Notes: a model not told the origin generated them from the letters alone. A stretch of 64,000 nucleotides of DNA from Actinomadura cremea (GCF_014648495.1 NZ_BMRF01000011.1:1-64000); one strand, 5' to 3'; positions 8,165 to 20,030 are shown, numbered from the stretch's first letter. A program made the numbers and translations.

Positions 8165-9358
8165 TCAGCCCTTCACGCAGACGAGCTGGCGCAGGTGGGC
8201 GACGACCGCCACCAGGTCGGACTGGGCGCCGATGACCGCTTCGAGGTCCTTGTAGGCGCCGGGGATCTCGTCGACGACGCCGCTGTCCTTGCGGCACTCG
8301 ACGCCCTTGGTCTGCTCGACGAGGTCCTCGACGGTGAAGCTCTTGCGGGCCTTGTTGCGGCTCATCTTCCGGCCCGCGCCGTGGGACGCGGAGTTGAACG
8401 CGGTCTCGTTGCCGAGGCCGCGCACGATGTACGTCCCGGTCGCCATGGAGCCCGGGATGATGCCGAGGTCGCCGGCGCCCGCGCGGATCGCGCCCTTGCG
8501 GGTGACCAGCAGCTCGACGCCGCCGTACTCCTCCTCCGCCACGTAGTTGTGGTGGCAGGAGATGGCCTCGTCCCACCTGCAGCGCTTCTCGCCGAACCGC
8601 TGCGTGACGACGTTCTGCGCGAGCGCCATCATGACCGCCCGGTTGCGGCGCGCGTACTCCTGCGCCCAGAACAGGTCGTGCCGGTAGGCGTCCATCTTCA
8701 CGGTGCCGGCGAGGAACACCGCGAGGTCGGGGTCGGGCAGGTCCTGGTTGTGGGGCAGCTTCTGCGCCGCCTCGATGTGCCGCGCCGCGAGCTCGTTGCC
8801 GATGTTGCGCGATCCCGAGTGCAGGACGAGCCAGATCGCGCCGTCGTCGTCCGCGCACAGCTCGAGGAAGTGGTTGCCGCCGCCGAGCGTCCCCATCTGC
8901 TGGCGGGCGCGGCCGAACTTGGCGTGCGCCGCCGGGTGCAGGTCGTCGAACTGCTTCCAGAAGTCGTACCAGCCGCGCATCTTCAGGCCGGGCAGCGCGG
9001 ACGGGTCGACGGCCTCCTTGTGCGAGCCGCGCCCGACCGGGATCGCGCGCTCCAGCCGGGAGCGGACGCCCGACAGGTCGTCCGGCATGTCCTCGACGGT
9101 CAGCGACGACTTCGCGGCGGTCATCCCGCAGCCGATGTCGACGCCGACGGCCGCCGGGGACACCGCGTCCTTCATCGCGATCACCGAGCCGACGGTCGCG
9201 CCCTTGCCGTAGTGGACGTCCGGCATCACCGCGAGCCCTTCGATCCACGGCAGCGCGGACACGTTGCGGAGCTGGTCGAGGGCATGCTCCTCGACCGTGG
9301 CGGGGTCGGTCCACATCCGGATCGGAACGCGGCCGCCCTTGAGAGTCTGGTACGGCAT
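8165..9358 (-). CDS. rtcB: RtcB-type RNA-splicing ligase
   Basis: GTP- and Mn-dependent ligase that joins RNA 2',3'-cyclic phosphate or 3'-phosphate ends to 5'-OH ends, a repair or tRNA-healing activity. The 397-residue protein has all signature blocks: GVDIGCGM (metal Asp and Cys), GGGNHFLEL, HSGSRNIGNELA, CHHNY, and SASHGAGRKMSR, whose His is the guanylylated residue. The start is the ATG at 9358 with AGAAGGAGAAGGA immediately before it. No archease or RtcA gene lies nearby; instead the gene is followed after three bases by the TfoX_C-containing protein. A palindrome in its leader (9415-9429) may be a control site. Confidence 0.93.
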   Translation of the reverse strand: MPYQTLKGGRVPIRMWTDPATVEEHALDQLRNVSALPWIEGLAVMPDVHYGKGATVGSVIAMKDAVSPAAVGVDIGCGMTAAKSSLTVEDMPDDLSGVRSRLERAIPVGRGSHKEAVDPSALPGLKMRGWYDFWKQFDDLHPAAHAKFGRARQQMGTLGGGNHFLELCADDDGAIWLVLHSGSRNIGNELAARHIEAAQKLPHNQDLPDPDLAVFLAGTVKMDAYRHDLFWAQEYARRNRAVMMALAQNVVTQRFGEKRCRWDEAISCHHNYVAEEEYGGVELLVTRKGAIRAGAGDLGIIPGSMATGTYIVRGLGNETAFNSASHGAGRKMSRNKARKSFTVEDLVEQTKGVECRKDSGVVDEIPGAYKDLEAVIGAQSDLVAVVAHLRQLVCVKG

Positions 9359-9414
9359 TCCTTCTCCTTCTGCGGGGGATCCGAACCGTGATCTATGACG
9401 CCAGATCCACCGGT

Positions 9415-9429
9415 ACGGTTTCAAACCGT
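9415..9429. promoter_or_regulatory. Perfect 7-bp inverted repeat upstream of rtcB
   Basis: ACGGTTT-C-AAACCGT, arms of seven bases around one central base, sits 57 bases before the rtcB ATG in the 87-base gap after selB. It is one of very few AT-containing symmetric sequences in this GC-rich region, which fits an operator for a repressor controlling rtcB and its partner. No sigma-54-type or RtcR context is visible, and the binding protein is unknown. Confidence 0.4.
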
Positions 9430-9445
9430 TTTCCGCGCACCCCGG

Positions 9446-11416
9446 TCAGGTTCGGCGGCGTTCGGTCAGCCCCAGCCCGTCCAGGTGCCGCAGCAGCGCG
9501 ACGGCGACGCGGCGGGGCGCGGCCAGCGCGTCGCCCGCCTGGTCGGGGGTGAACGGCTGCGGCAGCGCCGACAGGATCCGCAGCGCCTCCCGGTCGGCGC
9601 CGGGCAGCAGGACGACCTCGTCGGCGAGGCGCAGCACGGCGCCCGCGCTCGCCGCGTCGGCGAGCGCGTCCCCGGTCAGGCCCAGCTCGGCGAGCCGGTC
9701 GGCGGCGGGCGCGCCGAACGGGTCCCGGGCGAGGTCGGCCCGCAGCCGCTCGACGGCCCCCGCCCAAGCGGGCTCCGCCTCCCGAGCGGAGGGCCCCCGC
9801 GCCTCGGAGTCCGCCTGCTCAGCAGGCGGTTCCCCTGAGTCCTGCGGGCCCGGCCGCGCGGATCCCGCCTCCGGATCCGACACGTGCGGCTCGGAGTCCC
9901 CCTGCCGAGCGGGCGAGGCTTGCGCCTCCCCATCCGCCTGCTCAGCAGGCGATTCCGCTGGATCCGGCGGCCCCTGCCTCGCGGGTGGGTCCTGTGGGGT
10001 GGGCGGGTCTTCGGGGGCCGGTGCGTCCGCTCGGGTCTCGGGTGGGTCGGCGGGGCCGTAGACGCGGCCGGCCTCGAGGCGCAGCGGCGGGCGGGCGAGG
10101 GCGGTCACCAGCTCGCGGGCGGGGAGTCCGAGCCGGAGCCGGACGGTCTCCAGCGGCAGGCCCGGCGCTCCGGGGCGTTCGGCGGCGTGCCGGGCCGTCT
10201 CGGCGGTGAGGCGTTCGCGCAGCGTGTCCCAGTACGCGGGGTCGGCGACCCACTCGCCGTTCAGCGGGACGGCGTCGGGCGGGATCGCGCAGCCCATCCC
10301 GGTGAGCTCGGCGCGGCGCAGGACGCCGTGGCGGCGCAGCACGACGGCGCCGTCCGGGTGGTCGGGCCAGGACGCCAGCTCGCGGGCACGGGCGGCCCCG
10401 GCGCCGCGTCGCACCAGGGTCGGCGGGCGGACGTCGAGCACGCTGACGCCCGCGATGGCGCGGCGCTCGGGGTCGCGCAGGACGCCGGTGTCGCCGACGT
10501 GCAGCGCGAGCCGGGCGTTGAGGGTGAGGCGCGCGGTGTCGGGGCCGAGGGGGCGCAGCGCGACCCGGACGGCGGCCGCGCCTACGTGCAGGGTCATCCG
10601 GCGGGCGAGCCGGCCGGACGCCTCGCCGAAGCGGGTGCGCACGTCCACGCAGGTGGTCGGCGACCAGCGGCCGGGGTCGACGAGGGCCATGCCGGGCGCG
10701 ACCCGGCCCGCGTCGCGCAGCGTCAGCACCACGCGGGACACTCCCCCGACCTCGTCGCGGGGTTCGCCGGCGCATCCGATCGTCCGGACGCGGACGCGCA
10801 CGCCCGCGGGCATGAGGAGAAGTTCGTCGTCGACGCGGATCGTCCCGGCGCCGAGGGTGCCGGTGACGACGCTCTGCCGTCCCGCGGTGAACGCGTGGTC
10901 GACCCACAGCCGGACGGGCGCGTCGGGGTCGGGGACGGGGAGGCGGCCCGCGAGCCGGTCGAGGGCGGCGGCCAGCTCGGTGGTCCCGGTGCCGGTGACG
11001 GTGCTGACGGCGACCGCCTCGGCGGCGGCGAGGGCGGTCCCGGCGAGCCGGTCGCGGGCCTGCCGCAGCGCGATCTTGGGGTCGGCGACGTCCGCCCGGG
11101 TGATCGCCAGGACCCCGCTGCGGACGCCGAACGCGGCGGCGGCCTCCAGGTGCTCCTGGGACTGCGGCATCCAGCCCTCGTCGGCGGCGACGGCCAGCAG
11201 GACGGCCGGGGCGGGCGCCAGCCCGGCGAGGACGGCCGGGACCGAGCGCGGGTCCCCGGGCACGTCGACGAACGCGACGCGGCGGCCGGACGGCAGGCGC
11301 GTCCAGGCGGTGCCGGTGAGCGCCGGGCCGGGCTCCTTGGGCTCCATGCCGGTCAGGGCGCGCACGAGCGAGGACTTGCCGTGCGCGGCGTGGCCGGCGG
11401 TCGCGAGGACCTGCAT
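9446..11416 (-). CDS. selB: SelB-like elongation factor with lost GTPase motifs and a long linker
   Basis: Resembles the selenocysteine-specific elongation factor: MQVLATAGH...HGKSSLVRALTGMEP, AADEGWMPQSQEHLEA, ITRADVADP, beta-barrel domains and C-terminal winged-helix-like repeats. The GTPase core is abnormal. The usual GHVDHGKS is GHAAHGKS at residues 8-15. The switch I stretch that normally carries MTIDLGFAW is missing (MEPKEPGPALTGTAW, 24-38). The DVPGHE motif is DVPGDP at 51-56, so the catalytic His is gone. Residues about 450-550 are a Pro/Glu/Ala linker with internal repeats. The ATG at 11416 overlaps the stop of a 21-codon leader frame. It may be a divergent or nonfunctional SelB; a second copy elsewhere cannot be excluded. 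Confidence 0.8.
   Translation of the reverse strand: MQVLATAGHAAHGKSSLVRALTGMEPKEPGPALTGTAWTRLPSGRRVAFVDVPGDPRSVPAVLAGLAPAPAVLLAVAADEGWMPQSQEHLEAAAAFGVRSGVLAITRADVADPKIALRQARDRLAGTALAAAEAVAVSTVTGTGTTELAAALDRLAGRLPVPDPDAPVRLWVDHAFTAGRQSVVTGTLGAGTIRVDDELLLMPAGVRVRVRTIGCAGEPRDEVGGVSRVVLTLRDAGRVAPGMALVDPGRWSPTTCVDVRTRFGEASGRLARRMTLHVGAAAVRVALRPLGPDTARLTLNARLALHVGDTGVLRDPERRAIAGVSVLDVRPPTLVRRGAGAARARELASWPDHPDGAVVLRRHGVLRRAELTGMGCAIPPDAVPLNGEWVADPAYWDTLRERLTAETARHAAERPGAPGLPLETVRLRLGLPARELVTALARPPLRLEAGRVYGPADPPETRADAPAPEDPPTPQDPPARQGPPDPAESPAEQADGEAQASPARQGDSEPHVSDPEAGSARPGPQDSGEPPAEQADSEARGPSAREAEPAWAGAVERLRADLARDPFGAPAADRLAELGLTGDALADAASAGAVLRLADEVVLLPGADREALRILSALPQPFTPDQAGDALAAPRRVAVALLRHLDGLGLTERRRT
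9811..9829. repeat. Palindromic repeat in the selB linker, copy 1
   Basis: CCGCCTGCT-C-AGCAGGCGG, a perfect palindrome with nine-base arms, lies in the part of selB that encodes the low-complexity linker. A related copy lies at 9935-9951, and the flanking codons also repeat (protein PAEQAD.EA twice), so the linker seems to have grown by duplication. Confidence 0.6.
9935..9951. repeat. Palindromic repeat in the selB linker, copy 2
   Basis: CGCCTGCT-C-AGCAGGCG, the second copy of the palindrome at 9811-9829, about 120 bases away, again encoding AEQAD on the coding strand. The two copies form an imperfect direct repeat within selB. Confidence 0.6.
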
Positions 11417-11481
11417 CACGCGGTCCGGTCAACCGTGTCGAGGGTGTCGTGCAGACGAAGTGCCACGAAAGCGGGGTCCAC
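11416..11481 (-). CDS. Possible 21-residue leader peptide coupled to selB
   Basis: A GTG at 11481 opens a 21-codon frame (VDPAFVALRLHDTLDTVDRTA) that ends in TGA overlapping the selB ATG as TGATG. AGGG lies about nine bases upstream of the GTG, in reasonable position for ribosome binding. The arrangement suggests translational coupling or a leader peptide. It could equally be chance or the remnant of a lost upstream gene. I recognise no homologue. Confidence 0.3.
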   Translation of the reverse strand: MDPAFVALRLHDTLDTVDRTA

Positions 11482-11689
11482 GAAAGGCAACCCTAAGGAC
11501 GTTCGCGCCCGTCGCGAAACCGGAACGGGCGGGCCGGGGGCGTCGCGAACATCACCGTCCCGATTTTCCGGATGCGGGAGCCTAAACCGGACGTCGCCCG
11601 ATCGTCGCGTCCAGGACAGTGCTAATACTTAGTTTGCGTAATTACAGTGCCGGGTGCCCGCATTTGCCCGGAGCGTCTGGAGGACCCCC
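11420..11689. other. Intergenic region between selB and the divergent MFS gene
   Basis: 270 bases holding the control regions of two divergent genes. The right-hand part (11620-11646) is unusually AT-rich for this genome (GCTAATACTTAGTTTGCGTA) and probably contains the promoter and perhaps an operator of the MarR or TetR kind for the transporter gene. The left part contains the short leader frame described separately. No RNA gene is recognisable. Confidence 0.45.
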
Positions 11690-13144
11690 ATGACCGGCGC
11701 GCCCACCCACGTCCCCAGCAGGGCCGCTGCGACGGCGCCTCGGTCCGCCGCCCCCGGGCACACGATGCTGACACTGGTCGCGCTCGCCGCGGCCGGGATG
11801 GTCGTGTCGGTGCAGCAGACCCTGGTGATCCCGCTGCTGCCGCAGCTGATGGTCACCTTCGACGCGTCGGTCACCGCGGTGACGTGGGTGTTCACGGCGT
11901 CGCTGCTGGCGGGCGCGGTCGCCACCCCGCTGCTGACGCGGTTCGGCGACATGTACGGCAAGAAGCGGATGATCTCGCTGGCCCTGGTGCTGCTGATGGC
12001 GGGGTCGGTGCTGTGCGCGGCGTCCGGCTCGCTGGGGACGCTCATCGCGGGACGGGCGCTGCAGGGCGTGTCGTCGGCGATGGTCCCGCTCGCCATCGGC
12101 ATGATCCGCGACACGTTCCCGCGCGACCGGATCACCACGGCGATCGGCGTGGTGAGCGCCACGATGGGCGTGGGCGGCAGCATCGGGATGATCGTGACCG
12201 GGCTGATCGCCGACCGCACCACCAGCCACCGCCCGGTGTTCTGGATCGCCGCCGCGCTCGGTGCGGTCGCGCTGGTGCTGGTCGTGGTGACCGCGCGCGA
12301 CGTCGGCGCCCGTGCGGGCGGCCGTCCGGACGTGCCGGGCGCGGTGCTGCTGGCGGGGTGGCTGGTGTGCCTGCTGCTCGGCATCAGCCAGGGCAACGCC
12401 TGGGGCTGGACGTCCGGCGGCGTGTTCGCCCTGTTCGGCGGGGCGCTCGCGCTGTGCGCGGCCTGGACGGTCGTGGAGATGCGGGTGCGCGAGCCGCTGG
12501 TGCGGCTGTCGCTGCTGGCCGGGGCGCGGTCGCTGTCGGCGAACGTCGCGTCCGCGCTGCTCGGGTTCTCGATGTTCGCGGCGTTCACGCTGATCGCGTC
12601 GTTCGTCCAGGCGGACCCGGAGCTGGTCGGGTACGGGCTGGGCGGCACGGTGCTGCACGTCGGCCTGTACATGCTGCCGAGCACGGCGACGATGCTGCTG
12701 TCGTCGACGCAGTCGGGGCGGATCACGGCGTGGATCGGTCCGGCGTACACGCTCGCGGCGGGCTCGGCGCTCGCCGGGCTGAGCTACTTCTGGCTCGCCG
12801 TGTTCAACACCCGCGTCATCGACATGCTGATCTTCAGCGCCATCCAGGGCCTGGGGTTCGGGGTGGCGTACGCGGCGCTCGGGACGCTCGCGGTGCAGCA
12901 CGTCCCGATGGACCAGAGCGGCATCGCCAGCGGCGTCAACTCACTGGTCCGGGTGGGCGGCGGCAGCATCGCGGGCGCGGTGACCGCCGCGATCCTGGCC
13001 GGGATGGTGATCGGCGACACCGACGTCCCGGCCCTCGGCGCGTACGAGCTGTCCTTCTGGATCGTGGGGGCGGGCGCGGTGCTGGCCGCGGTCGTCGCCG
13101 TCGGGAACGGGCTGCGGCACCCCAGGGACGGCACGGGGCTCTGA
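11690..13144 (+). CDS. MFS exporter, DHA2-like
   Basis: Membrane transporter of 484 residues with a hydrophilic N-terminal tail followed by many hydrophobic helices. Motif A appears as RFGDMYGKKRM after helix 2 and motif B as AGRALQGVSSAMVP. QQTLVIPLLPQLM occupies helix 1, as in multidrug efflux transporters of the 14-helix branch. The start at 11690 is set by CTGGAGGA six bases upstream. The AT-rich stretch upstream suggests local regulation. It reads into the acyl-CoA synthetase gene after 118 bases, but co-transcription is uncertain. The substrate is unknown. Confidence 0.85.
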   Translation: MTGAPTHVPSRAAATAPRSAAPGHTMLTLVALAAAGMVVSVQQTLVIPLLPQLMVTFDASVTAVTWVFTASLLAGAVATPLLTRFGDMYGKKRMISLALVLLMAGSVLCAASGSLGTLIAGRALQGVSSAMVPLAIGMIRDTFPRDRITTAIGVVSATMGVGGSIGMIVTGLIADRTTSHRPVFWIAAALGAVALVLVVVTARDVGARAGGRPDVPGAVLLAGWLVCLLLGISQGNAWGWTSGGVFALFGGALALCAAWTVVEMRVREPLVRLSLLAGARSLSANVASALLGFSMFAAFTLIASFVQADPELVGYGLGGTVLHVGLYMLPSTATMLLSSTQSGRITAWIGPAYTLAAGSALAGLSYFWLAVFNTRVIDMLIFSAIQGLGFGVAYAALGTLAVQHVPMDQSGIASGVNSLVRVGGGSIAGAVTAAILAGMVIGDTDVPALGAYELSFWIVGAGAVLAAVVAVGNGLRHPRDGTGL

Positions 13145-13262
13145 CGTGACGGCGCGGGGCCTTGACGAACGGCGCCCGCTCCATGCCCTATAGGTGTGCG
13201 GCCCTACCGACGTGCGCCCCGATACGCGGATCGGGGCGGGGGACCCGCACCGGGAGGACCAC

Positions 13263-15149
<1,887 letters not shown>

Positions 15150-15157
15150 GCGGGCCG

Positions 15158-15423
15158 TCAGCGCCCGTGGCCGGCGGGCCAGCACGCGACGACCAGCGCC
15201 ACGGCGGTGATCGCGGTGCCGGCCTGCACCGCCGCCTGCCGGAGGCCCCAGGCCGCGTCCTCCGGCCCGAACACGCCGAACAGGCCCGTCCCGGCGAAGG
15301 CGGCGACGACGCCGACCGCGATCGTCGCCCAGACCGGCATGCTCGGCCGCCCGCGCACGAGCAGGCGGCCGAGGGCGCCGACGGCGGCGCCCAGCACGAT
15401 GGCGGCGATGCTCCCGGCGACGG

Positions 15424-15427
<4 letters not shown>
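15158..15427 (-). CDS. GlsB/YeaQ/YmgE-family small membrane protein
   Basis: An 89-residue hydrophobic protein with three predicted membrane helices: MTVAGSIAAIVLGAAVGALGRLL, then PVWATIAVGVVAAFAGTGLFGVFG, then AGTAITAVALVVACW. The pattern resembles the transglycosylase-associated (GlsB/YeaQ) family, often stress-linked. Its ATG overlaps the stop of the upstream peptide transporter gene as ATGA, so it is translated from the same message. It ends nine bases from the convergent synthetase gene. Its relation to peptide transport is unknown. Confidence 0.65.
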
Positions 15428-16917
<1,490 letters not shown>

Positions 16918-16965
16918 GCGACCCTCCCCCCGATCATCGCGACGGGGGTCCTACCCAAAGATCGG

Positions 16966-17958
16966 CTAGCGCACCACGAGCGCGCGGCGGCCGCGCGGCA
17001 CCAGCTCGCCGATCACCGGGGCGCCGGGGATCTCGCCCGCCACCAGCAGCCCGCCGGACGTCTGCGCGTCGGCGAGCAGGAGCCGTTCCTCCTCGCCGAT
17101 CCGGCGGAAGCCGGTGTGCGGCGACACCCACGCCAGGTTGCGGCGCGTGCCACCGGGGACGAAGCCGTCCCGGACGGCCTCGCGGGCGCCGTCCAGGTAC
17201 GGGACGGCGGCGGCGTCGACGACGGCGGTGACGCCGCTCGCCCGCGCGAGCTTGAACAGGTGGCCGAGCAGCCCGAACCCGGTGACGTCGGTGGCGCAGC
17301 GGGCGCCGCCGTCCAGGGCGGCCCGCGCGGCGGCGTCGTTCAGCCCGGTCATGGTCTCCACGGCCTGCGGGAACGTCTCTCCGGTCGCCTTGTGCCGGGC
17401 GTTGAGGACGCCGAGGCCGAGCGGCTTGGTCAGCGTCAGCGGGACGCCGGCGCGACCGGCGTCGAGGCGCAGCAGCCGGTCCGGGTCGGCGACGCCGGTG
17501 ACGGCGAGGCCGTACTTGGGCTCGGGGTCGTCGATGCTGTGCCCGCCCGCGATGGCGCAGCCCGCGGCGGCGGCGACGTCCCGGCCGCCGCGCAGGACCT
17601 CGCGGGCGAGGTCGGCGGGCAGCAGGTCCCCCGGCCAGGCCAGCAGGTTCAGCGCCATCAGCGGCTCGCCGCCCATCGCGTACACGTCGGACAGCGCGTT
17701 GGCGGCGGCGATGCGGCCCCAGTCGTAGGGGTCGTCGACGACCGGGGGGAAGAAGTCCGCGGTGGACAGCACGGCGCGCCCGTCCGCCATCAGCACCGCG
17801 GCGGCGTCGTCGCCGTCCTCCCCGCCGGCCAGCAGCGGCGTGCCGCCGCCGGTCAGCCCGGCCACGACGCGCTCCAGCTCGCCCGGCGGGATCTTGCAGG
17901 TACATCCGCTGCCGTGGGCGTACTGGGTGAGGCGGGCGGTGCGGGCGAGGGGGGTCAC
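16966..17958 (-). CDS. selD: Selenide, water dikinase SelD (Cys form)
   Basis: Makes monoselenophosphate from selenide and ATP, the selenium donor for tRNA-Sec charging. With the GTG at 17958 the protein has 330 residues. The active-site loop is HGSGCTCKIPPGELE, with Cys19 where some SelD proteins have selenocysteine and Lys22 as the ATP-binding lysine. GGEDGDDAAAV, LSTADFFPPVVDDPYDWGRIAAANALSDVYAMGG (metal and ATP sites), GGHSIDDPEPKYGLAV and TDVTGFGLLGHL are all present and normal. There is no ribosome site before the GTG and an AT-rich block (TTAAATTT) lies just upstream, so the message may be leaderless. It diverges from the acyl-CoA ligase gene. Confidence 0.92.
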   Translation of the reverse strand: MTPLARTARLTQYAHGSGCTCKIPPGELERVVAGLTGGGTPLLAGGEDGDDAAAVLMADGRAVLSTADFFPPVVDDPYDWGRIAAANALSDVYAMGGEPLMALNLLAWPGDLLPADLAREVLRGGRDVAAAAGCAIAGGHSIDDPEPKYGLAVTGVADPDRLLRLDAGRAGVPLTLTKPLGLGVLNARHKATGETFPQAVETMTGLNDAAARAALDGGARCATDVTGFGLLGHLFKLARASGVTAVVDAAAVPYLDGAREAVRDGFVPGGTRRNLAWVSPHTGFRRIGEEERLLLADAQTSGGLLVAGEIPGAPVIGELVPRGRRALVVR

Positions 17959-18161
17959 CGGGAAATTTAATGCACAACCACCGCAAATGATCAACAACCG
18001 GACGGTACGGGATCGATCACCCAGCGATCACCCGGCGGCCACGGACGGCCGCCACCTGCGCAAGAACCCGCCAACCCCTTGCCCGAACGGTGTTCGACAT
18101 GGTGCGATTCAAGTCTGCAAGTCATCACTTACTCCGGTATGGACACCGACCGAGGGGCGAC
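17959..18161. other. Divergent control region between selD and the acyl-CoA ligase gene
   Basis: About 200 bases between two divergent starts. The selD side is AT-rich (TTAAATTT, AAATGATCAA) and presumably holds its promoter. The ligase side contains CACTTACTCCGGTATGG and the GAGGGG ribosome site. I see no convincing long palindrome and no RNA gene. Confidence 0.4.
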
Positions 18162-20006
18162 ATGGGCATCCAGGAGCAGCGCGCGGAACTCGACCGGGCA
18201 CTGAAGGGCCGAACCGTCTGCGGCGAACTCGCCGAGACCGTGAACCTGCACGGCGAACGGCCCGCCTACTCCGAGCGGGACGGAGACGGCTGGCGCACCC
18301 TCACCTGGGCCGACACCCGGGGCCGGGCGCTGGAGACGGCCGCGGGGTTCGCCGCCCTCGGGCTGCGGCCCGGCGAGGTCGTCGCCCTGATGATGCCCAA
18401 CCGGTCCGAGCACGTCCTGGCCGACCTCGGCACCGTCCACGCGGGAGGCGTGCCCACCACGGTGTACGCGACGCTCGCACCCGAGCAGATCGCGTTCGTG
18501 GCCGGCGACTGCGCCGCGCGGTACGCCGTCCTGGACGGCCGCGACCAGCTCGACCGCTGGCTGCCCGCCCTCGACCGGCTGCCGGACCTCCGCAAGATCA
18601 TCGTGGTGGACGCCGCCGCCTGCCCCGAGGGCGACGACCGCTTCCTCACCTGGGACGACTTCACCGAGCTCGGGCGCTCGTCCCTCGCCGCCGACCCGTC
18701 CGAGATCGACCGCCGCTGGCAGGCCGTGAAGCCCGAGGACACCGTCACCCTGCTGTACACCTCCGGCACCACCGGCAACCCCAAGGGCGTGCTGATCACC
18801 CACTCGATGGTGCTGCACGAGGCCGCCATGGTGCAGAACAGCTCGGTGCTGCCCGAACACCCGTCAGGCATCTCGTACCTGCCGTTCGCCCACATCGCCG
18901 ACCGCGTCCTCAGCTACTACCTGCCGATCCGGCTGGCCTCGCACGTCCACTTCTGCCCCGACCCGGCGCAGCTCACGTCCGTCCTCCCCCAGGTCCGCCC
19001 GCACTCGTTCTTCGGCGTCCCGCGCGTCTGGGAGAAGATCATGGCGGGGATCCAGGCCGTGCTGGCCGCCGAGCAGGACGAGGGCAGGAAGGCCGCCGTC
19101 GCCGCCGCCCTCGACGCGGGCCGCGCCTACGTCACCGCGCAGGAGTTCGGCAACACCCTCACCCCCGAGATCGGCGCCGCGTTCGAGCGGGCCGACGAGG
19201 CCGTCCTGACGCCGATGAAGGCGATGCTCGGTCTGGACCGCGTCCGCCAGGCGTCCAGCGCCTCCGCGCCCCTGCCGGAGGACGTCGCCCGCTTCTTCGC
19301 CGGGCTCGGCCTGAAGATCTTCGACGCGTACGGGATGACCGAGACGACCGGCGCGATCACCGCCAACCTCGCCGATTCCTTCAAGCTCGGCACGGTCGGC
19401 CGCGCGTTCGCCGGCGTCGAGCTGACCCTTGCCGAGGACGGCGAGATCCTCGTGCGCGGCGCGACCTGCACCCCCGGCTACCTCAACCGGCCCGAGGCCA
19501 CCGCCGACCTCATCGACGCCGACGGCTGGGTGCGCACCGGCGACATCGGGCGGCTCGACGACGACGGCTTCCTGCGCGTCGTCGACCGCAAGAAGGAGCT
19601 GATCATCACCGCGGGCGGCGAGAACATCGCCCCCTCGATGATCGAGAACCTGCTCAAGGAGCACCCGCTCGTCGGGCAGTCCCTCGCCTACGGCGACCGC
19701 CGCCCCTACGTCGTCGCCCTCGTCACCCTGGACGGCGAGGTCGCGCCCGTCTGGGCCGCCGCGCACGGCATCGAGCAGACCGACCTCGCCGCGCTCGCCG
19801 AGCACCCGCTCGTCCTGGAGGAGATCGGCCGCGCCGTCGCCGACGCCAACGAGCGGCTCGCCCGCGTGCAGCAGGTGAAGAAGTGGCGGCTGCTGCCCGC
19901 CGAGTGGACCGCCGAGAGCGAGGAGCTCACCCCGACCCTGAAGCTCAAGCGCCGCGTCGTCCACACCAAGTACGACGCGGCCATCGCGGAGCTGTACGGG
20001 TCGTGA
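18162..20006 (+). CDS. Long-chain fatty-acid-CoA ligase (FadD15-like)
   Basis: AMP-forming ligase of 614 residues that activates long-chain fatty acids. Motifs are YTSGTTGNPKGV near residue 200, SYLPFAHIADRVLSYY (LPLAHxxER-like), FFGVPRVWEKI, DAYGMTETTG, GWVRTGDIGRLDDDG and RKKELIITAGGENIAPS. The length and the LPFAH...R block assign it to the eukaryote-like long-chain group found in mycobacterial FadD15 rather than to medium-chain ligases. GACCGAGGGGCGAC precedes the ATG. It ends 37 bases before tRNA-Sec. A role in fatty-acid catabolism or recycling is inferred. Confidence 0.92.
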   Translation: MGIQEQRAELDRALKGRTVCGELAETVNLHGERPAYSERDGDGWRTLTWADTRGRALETAAGFAALGLRPGEVVALMMPNRSEHVLADLGTVHAGGVPTTVYATLAPEQIAFVAGDCAARYAVLDGRDQLDRWLPALDRLPDLRKIIVVDAAACPEGDDRFLTWDDFTELGRSSLAADPSEIDRRWQAVKPEDTVTLLYTSGTTGNPKGVLITHSMVLHEAAMVQNSSVLPEHPSGISYLPFAHIADRVLSYYLPIRLASHVHFCPDPAQLTSVLPQVRPHSFFGVPRVWEKIMAGIQAVLAAEQDEGRKAAVAAALDAGRAYVTAQEFGNTLTPEIGAAFERADEAVLTPMKAMLGLDRVRQASSASAPLPEDVARFFAGLGLKIFDAYGMTETTGAITANLADSFKLGTVGRAFAGVELTLAEDGEILVRGATCTPGYLNRPEATADLIDADGWVRTGDIGRLDDDGFLRVVDRKKELIITAGGENIAPSMIENLLKEHPLVGQSLAYGDRRPYVVALVTLDGEVAPVWAAAHGIEQTDLAALAEHPLVLEEIGRAVADANERLARVQQVKKWRLLPAEWTAESEELTPTLKLKRRVVHTKYDAAIAELYGS

Positions 20007-20030
20007 CGCGGCCCCGGCGGCGCCGGGCCC

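Noticed and set aside
13145-13262. TTGACG ... TATAGG promoter before the acyl-CoA synthetase gene
   Set aside because: The spacer is about 21 bases, too long for a standard promoter, so I did not list it.
16966-17997. Possible selenocysteine in SelD
   Set aside because: The active-site position is a Cys codon (HGSGCTCK), so no UGA readthrough is needed.
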